Of a DNA stretch of 64,000 nt, positions 11,801 to 24,489 are shown in pieces. Source of the DNA: Hemerocallis citrina (lineage: Eukaryota > Streptophyta > Magnoliopsida > Asparagales > Asphodelaceae); NCBI GenBank assembly GCA_017893485.1, contig CM030366.1, positions 73,537,227-73,601,226 of the forward strand. Direction: 5' to 3'. Every line of letters begins with the position of its first letter. Position 1 is the first letter of the stretch. Position numbers and translations under genes: made by a program. The notes beneath the pieces are model-generated. The model made no database searches. It was given only the letters and a program-made list of their open reading frames with translations, and was not told the origin of the DNA.

Positions 11801-13007
11801 ACTGCATTGATTAGGTTTTTCTTTATCATTTCGCTCGAAGACCGAATTGGGGTTAGGGGTGATTCCTTATAATCCAACTCCTTCTGAGAGTTAGTACTAG
11901 ATGGTGATACTATGGGGTTGTCTCTTCCTGTCATTAGGGATACGTGCTGCGTGTGCGTATCTTGTACTGTTGATTCCTGAAGTACCATGGTAAGAACGGG
12001 ATGTCAATTTCCTGGAGGATAGGGGGTTTTAGACCTTCGAGGTCATCATGTTCTATGTTGGTGGACACGAACGGATCATAATCAATCTTCTGTGAAATGG
12101 ATATGCTGCGTGTATATCTGTAAGTTCGTCATAGCTTTCGAGGAGGGTCCGATGCAACAATTATTGGTGACAACGGGGTAGCACCCCAAATTATTTCTTT
12201 TATTTATAGCTCCTCAACCATGTCATACTACCAGGAATAGGAAGTGGACTGAATTAGAATGCATTGCATAGCGAGGGTTCAAATCCCTGAACTGGAGAAA
12301 TGGCTTGATCTGGGGCACATGTAGTATGAGATGCATGTGTGTCCAGAGTCTTACTGACATTAGATTAGGTGCATCTATTCTGTACTCTGTGTTTGAATAG
12401 ACTTCAGGTCATGACAAACACGAACGCTAGGAAATCAGGATGCATGTTTAATTTCCATTCAAGATGAATTTGTAAGTGTGATAGTTTGAGAATCTCTGTT
12501 TCCTTATCAGCATTGCATAAGTAGAATTACTGACGTACCCCACCTTTTAGGTACATTGATATCAGGTCACGAATACAGTAGAGCCCAAGATCAGTAGGAC
12601 ATCCAAGTAGTGGCAGTGTACATGTCTACCTTTCGAGCGGGTGCAGAATTATCAGAGTCGCGCAGTAGAAGGCTCAAGCCGAGGGGCAAGTCCCCCGGGG
12701 GAGGGGGGGGGGGGGGCAGATAGACCACTTAGCGGAGTTTCGGGAGTGACCAAGGGATTGCCGATCGGAAAGACAGACAATGGCTTCACAAGAAATATTT
12801 AAATATTCTTGTAATCAGTTGTAATAAGTTATGTAATTTGTATTCCTTGTCCAAGGATAATTTAATATTTGTAATTATTAATGTAACAACTCTGATGGCA
12901 ATAAAAGTGTTTAAATTTTTGCGTTATTTACTGTGTTGAGATACATTTGAAGGCAAAGATTCTGGTTGTATCACGGATGTCCGATAACGGGGATCCGGGG
13001 CATTACA
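8854..13007 (+). mobile_element. Solo LTR S1 of the TGTAAYRYCCC gypsy family, 4154 bp
   Basis: It begins TGTAATACCCCGC and ends CCGGGGCATTACA. A perfect 5-bp duplication GGTTT lies at 8849-8853 and 13008-13012, and the X arm continues across it (TTTGATCCAATAAAG). It has no internal region, primer-binding site or pol, so it is a solo LTR left by LTR-LTR recombination. Near 9470-9700 lies a C-rich then A/G-rich leader-like zone similar to ones in the other LTRs. It shares GTAGTATGAGATGCATG (12321) and a tract with CCACCTTTTAGG (near 12540) with related copies. Small open frames inside are not genes. Confidence 0.85.
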
Positions 13008-13012
13008 GGTTT

Positions 13013-14319
13013 GATCCAATAAAGTTCTTGTTGTTGTCGTTCTGAGCTTACAAGTGTTGAAAAAAACCCAATGTGAGGTAAGAGAAGTGAGATATCTAGG
13101 TTGCATTTTCCTAAAGCTTTCATGCTTTCAAATTCAAATGGTTAATTGACGCTTTCAGGATTTCATCCAATATCAGAAAATCAGGGTTTCAGGCTTTCAG
13201 GACTTGAAAATTGAAGGAAACTGAATGAGATAGGTTTAAAAAGAGATCCATAAACTTTTTGGATTAGAGGTTAAGTATGTGAGTTTAAAAAGAGATGCAT
13301 GAATGGTATAGGGTGTGAAGGTGGAATATGCTTAAAAGAAGATGCAAGACTATATGTGCATTTGAGATTATTCATTGAATATATGTATATGTTGTTAGAA
13401 TATTATATTATTTGGAATCAAATGAATACTTTTGTTGATACGAAGTGAAACTGAAGTGAAAAGTGCAGTTTGCTTCTTATTGTTCTCTGTATCATTGAAT
13501 ATATTGATATTACTTATTGTTTCTTATTTCTTTTCTTGAATTGAATATACAGATATGATGATAATGAGTCCAATATTGCTTCTTATTGTTTAGAGGCAGT
13601 GAGTATATTGATCTCAGCCTGTTGGTGTTCTCTCTGGCTGCCAAATTTGTACCCTACTCTATATCAAAATTTGTACCCTTCATGAATTTGCTGGTTTAAG
13701 ATTTGGCAAGTTGGTTAGAGATGCTTCTGGTTTGAGATTGAGTATATCATGATATCTGGTTGCCAAAATTGAGTATATCATGTTTTCGACAGTTCTGGTT
13801 GCACTCAATTCAAACATTAAAATCCTAAAGATTTAAAACTATTATTCAAACAACTCAGCAGCATCTCATAATCATCTCCAAATCATATAATGTTCTCAAG
13901 AATTCGTAAACCGAATCTCATACAAATTGACCTGAAATTTATTGAAGCAAGAATTTTTTTTCCATTCTCATAGCAATAAAAACATCAATATTTAGCAGGA
14001 AATGCATAGACAATAAAAAAGCTAGGAATAAGCAACATTATTTTTGCCTTTTCAGATTCTTAAACAAAAAAACTTTTACATATACATTGAGAACTTTATT
14101 ACATGATGAAAGTTTAGCTGCTTAAAGTCCTCATACACTATTAACTTCATAACATTGTATTGCTGCCTTACACCACCAAAAAGATGCAAAATCTCTTCAA
14201 CCACCACATTTGTTTTTTAAACTCCCAAAATGTTCTCTATTCTCGATCCAAAGTCATCAATTAGTATGCAAATATTATGATTAGAAAATAGATTAGACAT
14301 TAATTCACTCAATTAATCA
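13013..14319. other. Central loop of transposon X, no gene recognised
   Basis: After about 80 bp that still follow the left arm (GTTTGATCCAATAAAG and GTTCTGAGC), the sequence becomes AT-rich with no matching partner. I find no transposase-like frame and no splice-bounded exon, so any captured or original gene is not visible. A few short direct repeats (TTTCAGG near 13155-13200 and GAGTATAT near 13610-13780) are the only structure. Confidence 0.4.
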
Positions 14320-15345
14320 CTAATTAAACAGAACCTGATATAAACAACAAGATAAACATGTACAAAGATTTTTTTTGTAAATCTCAAGGGTGCTGCAAAA
14401 CTTGTAAACAGGTACTAAAGAAGAACTTGTAGGCTCAGAACAACAAGATAAACATATACTAAAGAACTTCGTAGGCTCAGAACAACAACAAGTACTGCAA
14501 AACATTCCAATGAATCGAGCACAAGTGTTCAACTCAGTAAATAGAAAATCAAGTTCTTGGTGACCTTCGGTTGCACACTGACTTGGTAATGTGGGGGGGG
14601 ACACAAAAAAAACTTGTCTTGTATGAACATGTCATCACTGCCTACACACATGCAAAAATTGTATGGAACTAAATTTTAAAACATAAAACAGAGAATCAAT
14701 GCCTTTCTTCAATATGCTCCTAAAAAATTATACATATTATCATCATGAATTTCTTGCATCACAAAATGTCTCAAACAAAAACAAACACTTCCCTCAATTC
14801 TCTTCATCTGCATAACTTGAATTTTAAAGCTTTAGGCTTCATTTTCATGTTCAGAACCATCCAATTTTTTAGGCAACAAAATTCAAAGCCCGAGGCAACA
14901 AAATTAGCAACAAAATTAACAAAAAAATTATACACGTTAGATTTTGGCAAAGTTCGAAAAATGACAGAGGAGGAATCGGGGAGTTCTCGAACCCGAGAAG
15001 GCGGAGCTAGAAAGGTGGAGGAAGTTGATGAAATTTGAAGCTTTGAGAGGGTTCGTCGAGTGCGATTTGGAAAGGGGTAGTTTACGCTTCATCGAGTTTG
15101 GGAGCGGGAGCTAGTCAGAACAATATTGAAGAGAGCAGAGATGAAGGGGGCAAAAAAGAAGGGTGGAGCTAGGGATTGAAGAGTGTAGGTGTGAGAGTTC
15201 GATTTGGAGGAAGAGAATAGGGTTTCGATTTCGGGAATCGGGTGCGATTTGGAGCTAGGGTTGGCATATTGGGTGTGCGTTTTTCAGGGTGTGATAAAAG
15301 AGAGAGACGTGGAGGTGTGAGGGTTCGATTTGGAGGAAGAGAATA
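14320..15345 (-). other. X right arm, inner part
   Basis: Read on the minus strand, this copies the left arm in order: the C/T-rich leader (15340-15060), the CCTCCTCTGTCAT block (near 14960), GAATTGAGGGAAG, TTTAGTTCCATACAAT, GGCAGTGATGACATG, a C run, and the TTGTTGTTCTGAGCC repeats. It differs from the left arm by many substitutions and by lacking the hAT element, the 8232-8600 fragment and S1, so those insertions came after the arms formed. Frames on either strand here are not genes. Confidence 0.6.
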
Positions 15346-15537
15346 TGATACAGCTTTGCTAAAAATGAAAAGTATCTTATATATCAGTCCCATAGTTATT
15401 TTGTATCTTTTCAGGAGTTTTCTGCAATTGTGTTGGGAGTTTTGTAATTAAGCCCTCCTTTTACTATGGGTTGTGCACGGGCATATGGTTCAGACCTTAT
15501 TAATACTCCATTGTAACCCCATCTTCATATTACGAAT

Positions 15538-15991
15538 TGTAACACCCCGACCCGAAACAACGATTTTTCTAACAACTGCCCACCATAGGCTTGCCTCATA
15601 AAAGGTGCTATAGCTAATTGGTGACCTCTAATCTCAGGCAACTATATATATACACAATTAACTCTAATTCTTCCCGATATGGGACTACTAAATCCCATAT
15701 CTCCTCAAATCCCATGAGCACTGTAGCCCAAACCCGACCCCATGCCCACATCAGCACAGCAGCACTTAGTTGCCTCCATTTCAAATCGGGTGGGGCCCAC
15801 CTTGCCACGTCACCCACGTGGGGTGACAGCAGTAGCCAACAGCATTGCTGCTTTACCCGTGGACCCCCCACCACTTCATTAAATCCCTTATGCCACCTCC
15901 TATAGAAATATCTATAGGACAACCACTTTTTCCAATTAATTATCTATCTATATATATATATATCTATAGGACAACCACTTTTTCCAATTAA

Positions 15992-16072
<81 letters not shown>
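15538..16072 (-). repeat. Left LTR of TRIM T (first part, ends in TA array)
   Basis: It matches the right LTR (25088-25590) along its length: AACAACTGCC, TTGCCTCATAAAA, TTCCCGATATGGGACTA, CACGTCACCCACGTGGGG and TCCTATAGAAATATCT appear in both. A block with GGACAACCACTTTTTCC is tandemly duplicated here only. The TA array begins near 15948 and runs to 16072, where K is inserted. The remainder of this LTR is at 24779-24856. Confidence 0.8.
15953..16072. repeat. (TA)n microsatellite at K left junction
   Basis: TATC/TA repeats grade into pure TA that ends at the first G of K. It belongs to the TRIM LTR and is the insertion site of K. Confidence 0.9.
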
Positions 16073-16075
<3 letters not shown>

Positions 16076-16340
16076 CTCTTCAGTTACGCACTCTCATTTA
16101 CACACTTTCCATGCGCACTCTCCCAAAGCCCTCCGATTTTGATCATGATCATGATCAAAATCAGATGGCTTTCCCTTCTCCCGCTCTCTCACTTATGAAG
16201 GAGGGGTATTCTTGTCATTTCACTCATTCCCCACTCTCTCCTTCTATCTCCTCCCTCTTCCCGCTCTTGAATCTCTGCCGATCGAAACGTCTCCCCAAAT
16301 CACCCAAACCCTAGCTCGAAATCGAATTAGCTCCCGCTCT
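16073..16340 (+). repeat. K left terminal inverted repeat and leader
   Basis: Compared with the right TIR it has an extra 26 bp or so (CATTTACACACTTTCC region near 16095). Inside it are C/T-rich leader sequence, AAACCCTAGCT-type motifs and, near 16498, AAATCAG then GTAAAATT, a possible splice donor. The frame 16111-16314 is a leader artefact. Confidence 0.7.
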
Positions 16341-16766
16341 CAAATAGCTCCGCTCTCGAAACCCCCAAATCTAAAACCCTAGCTTTCTCAACTTCGAGCT
16401 CCCGACGTACCTCTCTCTCTTCGCTGACGACCATAACCCTCGAGCCCATCTCCACCTTCTCTGATGAAAACTAGATCCAAAAAGAAACCCTAAATCAGGT
16501 AAAATTAAATTTTCCTATTATTTGAGCAATTTATTTTTTTAATTCTAATTTTTGTGGTTAGTTATGTGGTGTTATAAGAATATAATTGTGGGTTTTAACC
16601 CCCGACGCCTCCCTATTTAATTTTGATGGAGATCCCAACCCCCGACACATTGATAATATGATTTTGTTACTATCTTAGCAACAAAATTATTTAATGATCT
16701 TTGTAATTTTTGTTTGCCATGATTTTGAGATAAATCACTTGAGATTGAATTGAGCTGTTATCGTTC

Positions 16767-19700
16767 TGTAACACCCCGAATTCCAAAATACAACTGAATT
16801 CGAGATTCCACAGGATCTTTACACTTCTTTCGTACAATTTTACAAGAAAATAAAAAAATTTCTTTCATCAGAGTTACATTTACACTTGTACATTATCACA
16901 GTGGAAGCAATATTACAATAAATTACATGAAACAATATTTAACTCAATCCTGCGCAGCATGTATGCTTCAATAGTCAAGCATCTTTACCCTGCATATAAA
17001 ACTGTGGGCACGTCAGTTCATTCAACTGACGAAATATTATACACGGCCATCCTCTCTATGCCGGAACAGTATAACGATTCTTAAATACTTTAGCAAATAC
17101 AAACTTGATCACAAACATGACTACAAAGGGACTATCCTGTTGATGTCGTGTTGTGCGGTGCACTTAGTCCTTAATGCAGTTATTAATATTACATGACACT
17201 AATGCACACTTGTTCGGATTCTATGCATCCCATACTACATAGGTCCGAGGGCAAGCCCTTAATCGTTCTTCATCTTGTAGGGTTCAATCCCTTGCTATGA
17301 CTTAATCTACTACTGTAACTACGGTAAGTATCCTAGATGTTCTATGAGTTACGAGCTCATGTCCAGACAGCCTGGAGGGAAATCCCACGTCATGTCACGA
17401 CGCATCATGAAGACAGCCTGTGGTCAATTCAGCCTCCGTCATGGGACATGACACCACCCGCAGTCACCAAACATCCCACAAGCGTCGCCACCGGGACGGT
17501 ACTCTGGAGCAGTATCCACGTCATGTCACGACGCATCGTGAAGACAGCCTGTGAATACTCTCACGCCGCCAATCCAATGGCCCTCATACTCAATATTTTT
17601 CTCTTACTTTCATCACATCTTCACTATATATCTAATCCTTAGTTTAATTGAATCATGAATAAAATCAACTCTTAGAGTGTAGCACTTCCACTATACCGGT
17701 CTTATTCATTTAATTCACATGACCCAAACATTGGTCTTCTCATTTCAAAATATCATTTTCTCATTTCTTTCATTGCCAGTATAAGGCTTGGCTATACCCT
17801 AATTCTCAATTTCAACTCATAATTACAATGTCATACCCATAAGAGCTTTTCATGATTAACCACCATTCATATTTCAATAGATAGTATTCATGTATCCACA
17901 TCATTCATAATTCATCACAATCAATAATTCAATTGCATATATACTTGGGAACTGAAATTCTTCAAACATGTCGCATTCACTAATTTATAAGCTCACATAA
18001 TTCTATTTCAATCCATTCCAAATCCACAGTTCACATTTTCAATTGTTTCACAATTCACACCTTTCAAATTTCTCATTACCCAAAATCTCATTTTAACTTC
18101 TTAAACAATCCATTTGAAATTTCTTACAGAAACAAATTAAGTTAATAATAAAAAAGAGTTCCTTTTGTAAAAACAGTCTCACTTATACAAAGCCTCAGGT
18201 CATAGAGATTTTCTCCTACAATACAGATATTATTTGAAACTTCAGGGCAGTCGACTGTTAATCATGACCAGTCGGCTGTTCTGCGAGTTTCTAAAGCTTG
18301 AGAATAAAATAATCAGAGGAGTCGACTGTCTCATATGGATAGTCAGCTGTTCTGCTATGATTTTTAAATTAAAAAATAAACGATCAAGCCAGTCGACTGT
18401 TAAATGTGATCAGTCGGCTGCTCTGCGATGTTTTTCAACTCGGAAATCAGAATGACCAGGACAGTCGACTGTTACATATAGTCAGTCGGCTGTGCTGCGG
18501 GGTTTTTCAAGTCTAAATATATATTTTCTTCTCTTTTTGAAACATAACCCTCCAGATTACAATCTACTTAAAAATTTACAATAAACCCGTATTTCACCAT
18601 GATCATTTGCTTTATAAAAACTTCTGTTTATTAGTTAATTACACATGATGCATTCAATCATTTGTTTGCAAAAATGCATTCTTTATCATCCATTCTAATG
18701 GCATAAATAGCAATGGAAAATTTTATGACATCTATTACCAATCAATTCTTAATAATTTATTCTATCAATTCATCTTTAACACATCATTCTACTTTAGCAC
18801 TTTAATCAATAAACATGATTCTAACTTCTTACTAGTGCATTTCACATAATTGCAATTAAAGCATAATTAGCATGCATTCTAAAGTTACAAATAATGAGAA
18901 CATACACTTTTACTTATATTAAATGAATCTAAGCATCACAATAACACACATTTACTAGTTTATCAATTTCTACTCTAAATAGGCAACATGTATTTTATCT
19001 CAACTAATTACATTTTAATAGCAAATTCAATTTATTCCTAACATGATTTCTACTTTAGAAGTCATGAGAAACACCCACTTTTTGAAGAAAACCCAATTTA
19101 GAAAAATCCCCTAGAGCCTCCTAGATTGCGAGCGAGTGCCTTCTCCTCCTAGAATGCAATGCACGAACTCTTCTCCTTGCTCCTTGCCAAAATCGAAAGC
19201 TCCAAGATGGGGTTGATTAGCCGGCCTCCAATAGGGGAACACTCACACTCAACTCACACTAATATATATCTCCTATAAAATTGTTCTCTTCTTCCAATAG
19301 ATTACTAGTGTAAAATACAAATAAATAGGAGAGGTATTTATACTAATTTTGAAGTAGATTGGAGGGCTAAGATTCAATGGATGGTTATAGAATGGAAGGC
19401 TAGGATAGGAGTAGGAGTTATAGCAACTACCCATACACTAAGTAACCACCCATGCACACTCACCCACACTCCCATCACTCCCATCACAAACCGGCCCAAA
19501 AGGTGTGCATTGCACACTACGTGCATGCACGTACCACCTAGTCCCCTATGTAGAAGTTTGTACAATTTTAATTAATCAAATGTTCACCATTTGTCTCTAC
19601 ATGACAAGTGTGGTCATTTAATTGATTAATTAAATTAGTGGGCTTCATAAATAGTGGGCTTAGGCTTGTGGGCCAAAACAACAAATTAATAATTAATAGA

Positions 19701-19892
19701 AGTGGGCTAAAACAATTAATTAGTGTTTTAGGCTTTTGGAAAATAGGCATTTTTTGAAAAATAAAGGAAAATAATTGTTCATACAAAATGAGATTTTATA
19801 TAAAATAAATAGATAATGTGTGCATGAAGTTTGCACGTGCACAACACGTGAAAAAAAATATTTTTATTAAAATGAAATTTTATGGTATTACA
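16767..19892 (-). mobile_element. LTR S2: 3' LTR of a truncated chromovirus, 3126 bp
   Basis: On the plus strand it begins TGTAACACCCCGAATTCC and ends GGTATTACA. The adjoining sequence at 19893-19905, read on the minus strand, is a purine tract (AAGGAGGGAGTG) that leads into the LTR, and pol coding sequence lies beyond it. So this is the 3' LTR of a minus-strand Ty3/gypsy element. It is closely similar in sequence and order to S3 (26134-29583). CGTTC at 16762-16766 would be one half of a duplication; the other end is lost. Confidence 0.8.
18245..18515. repeat. 71-72 bp tandem repeat, 4 copies, inside S2
   Basis: AGTCGACTGT recurs at 18249, 18320, 18391 and 18463. Each is followed by a variable stretch and then AGTCGGCTG or AGTCAGCTG with TTCTGC. 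The repeat is absent at the matching place in S3, so it expanded in this copy or was lost in the other. A 73-codon frame across it is an artefact. Confidence 0.8.
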
Positions 19893-19972
19893 ACACTCCC
19901 TCCTTAGAATAGTTCCGTCCCCGGAACTACAATTAAAGAGTGAGAAAACAAAACACAAGAAGAAAAATACAA

Positions 19973-20667
19973 TCAAGCAAACAGCTCAGGATGATCCTTC
20001 ATCATCCTCTCATCAGATTCCCAAGTAGCCTCTTCAACCAATTGGTTTCTCCAGACTAACTTGACCATCGGTATTGTCTTATTCCTTAAGACTTTCTCTC
20101 GATAATCAATAATCTCAACTGGAAGCTCAATGTAATTCAGATCCAACTGCAAACCCTCTGGCACTTCGGGCAAATGATGACTTGGATCTGGAATGTAACC
20201 TCTCAGCATAGACACATGAAAGACATTGTGCACCTGAGACAACTCTTCCGGTAACTCAAGCCGGTAAGCAGCTTTCCCGATCCTTTTCAATATCTTATAT
20301 GAGCCTATGAACCTCGGGGCTAACTTTCCACCTTTGCCGAATCGAATCACACCTTTGCTGGGCGATATCTTCAGAAAGACAAAGTCACCAATCTCAAACT
20401 CAAGGTCCCTCATCCGATTGTCTGCATAGCTCTTCTGCCTACTGTGAGCATCCACCAACCTCTTCCTGATCAGATCAATCTTTTCAGAGGTCTGCTGCAC
20501 AATCTCAGGCCCAAACATCTAACGCTCCCCAACTTCAAACCAACAGACAAGCGTCCTGCACTTCCTGCCATACAGAGCTTCGTACGGCGCCATCCCAATG
20601 CTAGTCTGAAAACTGTTGTTATAGGCAAACTCCACCAAAGGTAAATGCCTTTCCCAACTGCCTCCAA
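19973..20667 (-). pseudogene. Chromovirus pol 3' end: integrase C-terminus and chromodomain
   Basis: Read on the minus strand, the frame shows the end of a Ty3/gypsy integrase: SWERHLPLVEFAYNN, then GMAPYEALYGRKCR, an in-frame stop at 20519-20521, then the GPY/F-like module (KLAPRFIGSYKILKRIG, LPEELSQVHNVFHVSMLR). It ends in a chromodomain of about 50 residues (IIDYREKVLRNKTIPMVKLVW, read in two parts, then EEATWE). A chromodomain at the integrase C-terminus defines chromoviruses; the long LTR favours the Tekay/Del group. Everything 5' of this (gag, protease, RT, RNase H, integrase core) is missing, cut at about 20668. In life the integrase would insert cDNA and the chromodomain would bind histone marks. 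This copy cannot. Confidence 0.9.
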
Positions 20668-23600
20668 AGTCTAGTACACAACACCGAAGCATATTGGGTC
20701 ATCATTAAGAATTTTTTTAATGATACCTATGATAGATATTATTGCACTCATAGAAATATTAGGAACTGGTTGCCCACATCTTTTGAGATTACTTTGCAAC
20801 TGATGGAGCTTAAATGTATGATTTTTTTCCTTAATAAGGCCACAATTGTTAAAAACTTACGATACAGGGCACGATATGTAAGATACGATCCTGTTCATTA
20901 GCAAAACAAGACATATCAGAGTATGTATCTTAGATTACATAGATTAAAACAAGTCTTATGGTACATAGTTTGTATCCTATGATTTGATATGTACACTTTA
21001 AGAATCGATGTATTACATCAAAAAAATCTTTTAATTAAATTCGTTAAAACTTGATATTCATCAACAATAATTGATGATATTTGATGATATGTCATTACAT
21101 ATATGTAGATATATTTCTAACTAAGTTGTGATACCATTACGACACTGATCCAGAGCAAGTAATACTGCCAATACTGATACCAAAACTAATTACCTAAAAT
21201 AGGACATGATGGTGAGATTTCAAATCTTGGCCTGAGTTGTTTTGTGGACTACAAAGAAGCAGAATTTCGTAGTTTTCTGGTTGCTGATATATTGTTTGAT
21301 ATACCTACTTGATCCTATTTTGGTTTAGGCGATAGGAAGAAGAGATTCAGTGAAGTTTTGAAATAATACTTCGTCTACCATAAAATCATTTTACTTCGTT
21401 TATTTTACTTCGTGTGCCATAAAATCATTTGACAGCCTAAATGTTATTGATATAATTATAAAATGAATAAGATGGGTTTATCTGGTGGCTGGCATTCAAC
21501 AACTGCCCAATACTGTGTAAAAACTGAAATCAAAGTGTGTATAAGGAACAGTCAATTGATGCATTGATGGTAATGTCATGATTGCAGTGTCTGTAGAAAT
21601 CCCTTGAATCACTCTTTGATCGTCATTGATCATAGCATTTTTTAGTAAGGAAATTTGTATTTTCTCTAGTTAGCTCACAAGTCTTTGATTTGATCTTATG
21701 CACAGAACTTCCAACTATCTATTGAGTGCCATTCTGGGACTACCTTACCTTTTTTGGAAATGCAAGGAGATCACGACTTTCTTTAAAATCAATCCAGAGA
21801 GCTGATGTGAGTGTTACAGTAGCAGGACTGTAATCCAGAGAGCTGATGCTGGTTGTCATGGTTATTTGTGTGATTATTTATGCAGCTAGACTAGTTGGCA
21901 TGGCATTAACATGCAGCCCTATTGATTATCTTGCCTGATGCTTGAATTTTTATGCAGTGTGAAGTATTACAACCATATGTTTTTGTACACTCAAAGCTAG
22001 TATCTATATTTTCTTGTGGTTGCAGTTATCAAGACCTTGACGCCCCAAATGATGAAGTAACCGTTATAGATTACATAAGTATATAAGTTTTCTATTTCCT
22101 ACTACTGATGCATTTCATAGGATCAACATCACGCTATGGAGCCATATTCCATATATTCTTTTTTTCCAGAACTGTACTCTACTAGTAACTCCATCATCAG
22201 GTACTCTCCGCAGATGAATCCTTCAATTCTGCATTTGGCTGAAGGACAAGAAGTGAATAATGTCTGAAATGGAATATTTATGCAACGATATTTTTGTTTA
22301 AAGATTATGAAATGCATGTCTGTCTAAAGCACAATCTTTTGCCCTTGTATGCCTTTTTTTTGTGGGAAGCTAGGAAGTTTGTTGTTGTGTAAACTTGATT
22401 ATAATATTCCTGTTTGAACTTTGAAATGGAAATTATTTTGTGAAGCCTCTAATCTCAGTTCATGTTTCAGTTATGCAATTTGGATAAATGTTTTGATGTT
22501 ATCGCTGCCTCTTTTGGTAATTGCAGTTCTTCAGTGTTAAATGAGGAGTATTTTTTAGATTGTTTTTTTGAGATTGCATGTGAGAACAAGTAGTAGCAGT
22601 AGTAGGAACAAGTAGAAGATTGCATGTGAGAACAAATAGGATGTATTTTTTTTGAATGTGAGCAGTATTTGGATTTCTTGGATTGCGAGCAGTATTTGGA
22701 TAACTATATTTGGATAACTGAGGATGCTCAACTTGCAAGCTACGGTTGTTGAAAAGATTATATGAAGGCAAATTTCTTCTAGCAGAGCCAAACAATTTAT
22801 TCAACAAAATAAGCACTAGATAATCAAAATAAAAACGATCCCATGTAAATAAAGCCAACCAATTTATTCAACAAAACAAGCTTACTTCATTACTTTTCTT
22901 TACATATATTTTCTTTACATTATTCAACAATCCCATGTAAACTGACGAACAATGGCATGGGATCGATACATATATTTTCAAAACAAGTTCTACAATTTTC
23001 CCAAACAATCATTACAAACAAGCATCAAAATAATCATCATTTGTTGCCTAGAGTCACTGCTGCTGCCTGGAGCTGCTGCTGTTGCTTCTTAACTCCTTGA
23101 GAAACTTTGATTAAAAAACTAAAGAGCAGGTTAAGCAAGAAGCAAAGAAACAATTCGTTTGAAGATATCAGTAATGCGAACAATCGCACATGATGCAGAA
23201 CCACGAGCAATTGAGTGTCAAAGTGTGGCGAGCCGCTAGAGCAGGACCACGCCCCCTCAACACAAGAAAACGTAGGCAATTAAACCATAGTTAAATTTTA
23301 CAAGTCCTTGTAATAATTACCTCTAGTCAATATAAAAGCTAGAGCATTAAGCATAGGAAGAAAAGGAAAAAGACAACCAAAGTTGAAAGAAACTTAACCA
23401 AATTCAAGCCAGTTATCCTCTTATGATACAATCATCTAAGAAAGTTTTTTTGTTTTGCAAACTGAGGCCTAAATATGAAAAACCTGAAGGATTCTTAAGC
23501 AGATAACAATAAAGAGGATTTCACCCACCTTTCATTAAAACTAACATAGACTACAAAATGAAGATTATATAAGAGTAAGATTATATACATTAATGACAAT

Positions 23601-24084
23601 TGTATGAGTATTTGTGAGCTACAGTATTGACTTGGAAACTTTGTTAATTTCCTCTGGGCATGTGTATATATATACCATATACACATACTCGCATGACCAA
23701 TTGTGCTTCAGGAATACTTCTATCAAAACGGGATGGCTAAGATACAAAAATACTCTAAAATCTAGTCCTACAAAAGTTCAATTTCCTTAGCTAGATTACT
23801 TGTTCTGCCATTATCACCAACCTTATTTAAATGCCTCAAACCTACGTTATTCATTCCATCAATCTATACTCCCAAAATAACATACCCAAACAAATTATAC
23901 AAAACAATGAAAATGTATGATAATCGCTATGCATCGAGTGAATACATGCCACTACACATGCTAATGACACATGCATTGCAAGTAGTAACAACAACAGCTA
24001 TGCACGCAATGCGAACAAACAAAATCATTAAAAAGTGAACTACCTCCATAAGAGTGAACTGATAATGGAACACAATTGCAAAAA
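20668..24084. other. Interior of transposon K, mostly unidentified
   Basis: This stretch is AT-rich, and no frame resembles a known protein. Small features are GTTGCAG near 22026 before a 50-bp open stretch that could be an exon on the plus strand, and a repeated AGCAGTATTTGGAT near 22662-22700. The minus-strand frame 23037-23279 (80 codons, glutamine-rich end) is not identifiable. It may be intronic or 3' sequence from a captured host locus on the same strand as the KDEL-receptor piece. Confidence 0.35.
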
Positions 24085-24466
24085 ACCAAGCACTCAAGCA
24101 CTAGAAAATAATGCCGAAACGTATCCATCCCCTTATCATAACTCCTCGTCACCAAATAATGCCTCCTCATGCACCAAACAATCGCAATCGAGCTCGAAAT
24201 GAACACCACTTTCATCACCGTGTTGTAAACCGACACGAAACTCGTAAATAAACTCAAGTACCGCGTCACGAACACCAAAGCGTACAGCTCCTGAGTCTTC
24301 AATGAAATCCCTAAAAAGCACTGACTAATTAAAGGAAAAAATCACTAAAATGGAAGGAGTTGAGATTGCGAGTACCGGAGCAAGATCTGGTGGCGTAGAT
24401 TTTGAGGCGGAGGACGATGACGCTGAAAAGGTGGGTCATGTCGCTGGCGAATCAGAAGATGTTCAT
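24085..24466 (-). pseudogene. ERD2: Captured KDEL receptor (ER lumen retaining receptor) exons 1-2
   Basis: Exon 1 (24376-24466, 91 nt) encodes MNIF, a stop (TGA where the family has arginine), then FASDMTHLFSVIVLRLKIYA. A GT donor at 24375-24374 and an AG acceptor at 24312-24311 bound a 65-nt intron. Exon 2 (from 24310) continues in phase with GISLKTQELYALVFVTRYL, SLYN-like SVYNTVMKVVF, then YDKGMDTFRHYFLV, after which similarity ends near 24085. This is the start of the seven-membrane-helix receptor that returns KDEL proteins from Golgi to ER. The later helices are missing. The ATG lies 24 bp inside the K terminal repeat, so the transposon supplies the leader. The stop and the truncation make it non-functional. 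Confidence 0.85.
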
Positions 24467-24489
24467 GGCGGTGATGTGGATCGCGAAAT

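Noticed and set aside
20444..20644. Plus-strand frames opposite the chromovirus integrase
   Set aside because: Shadows of the minus-strand pol frame.
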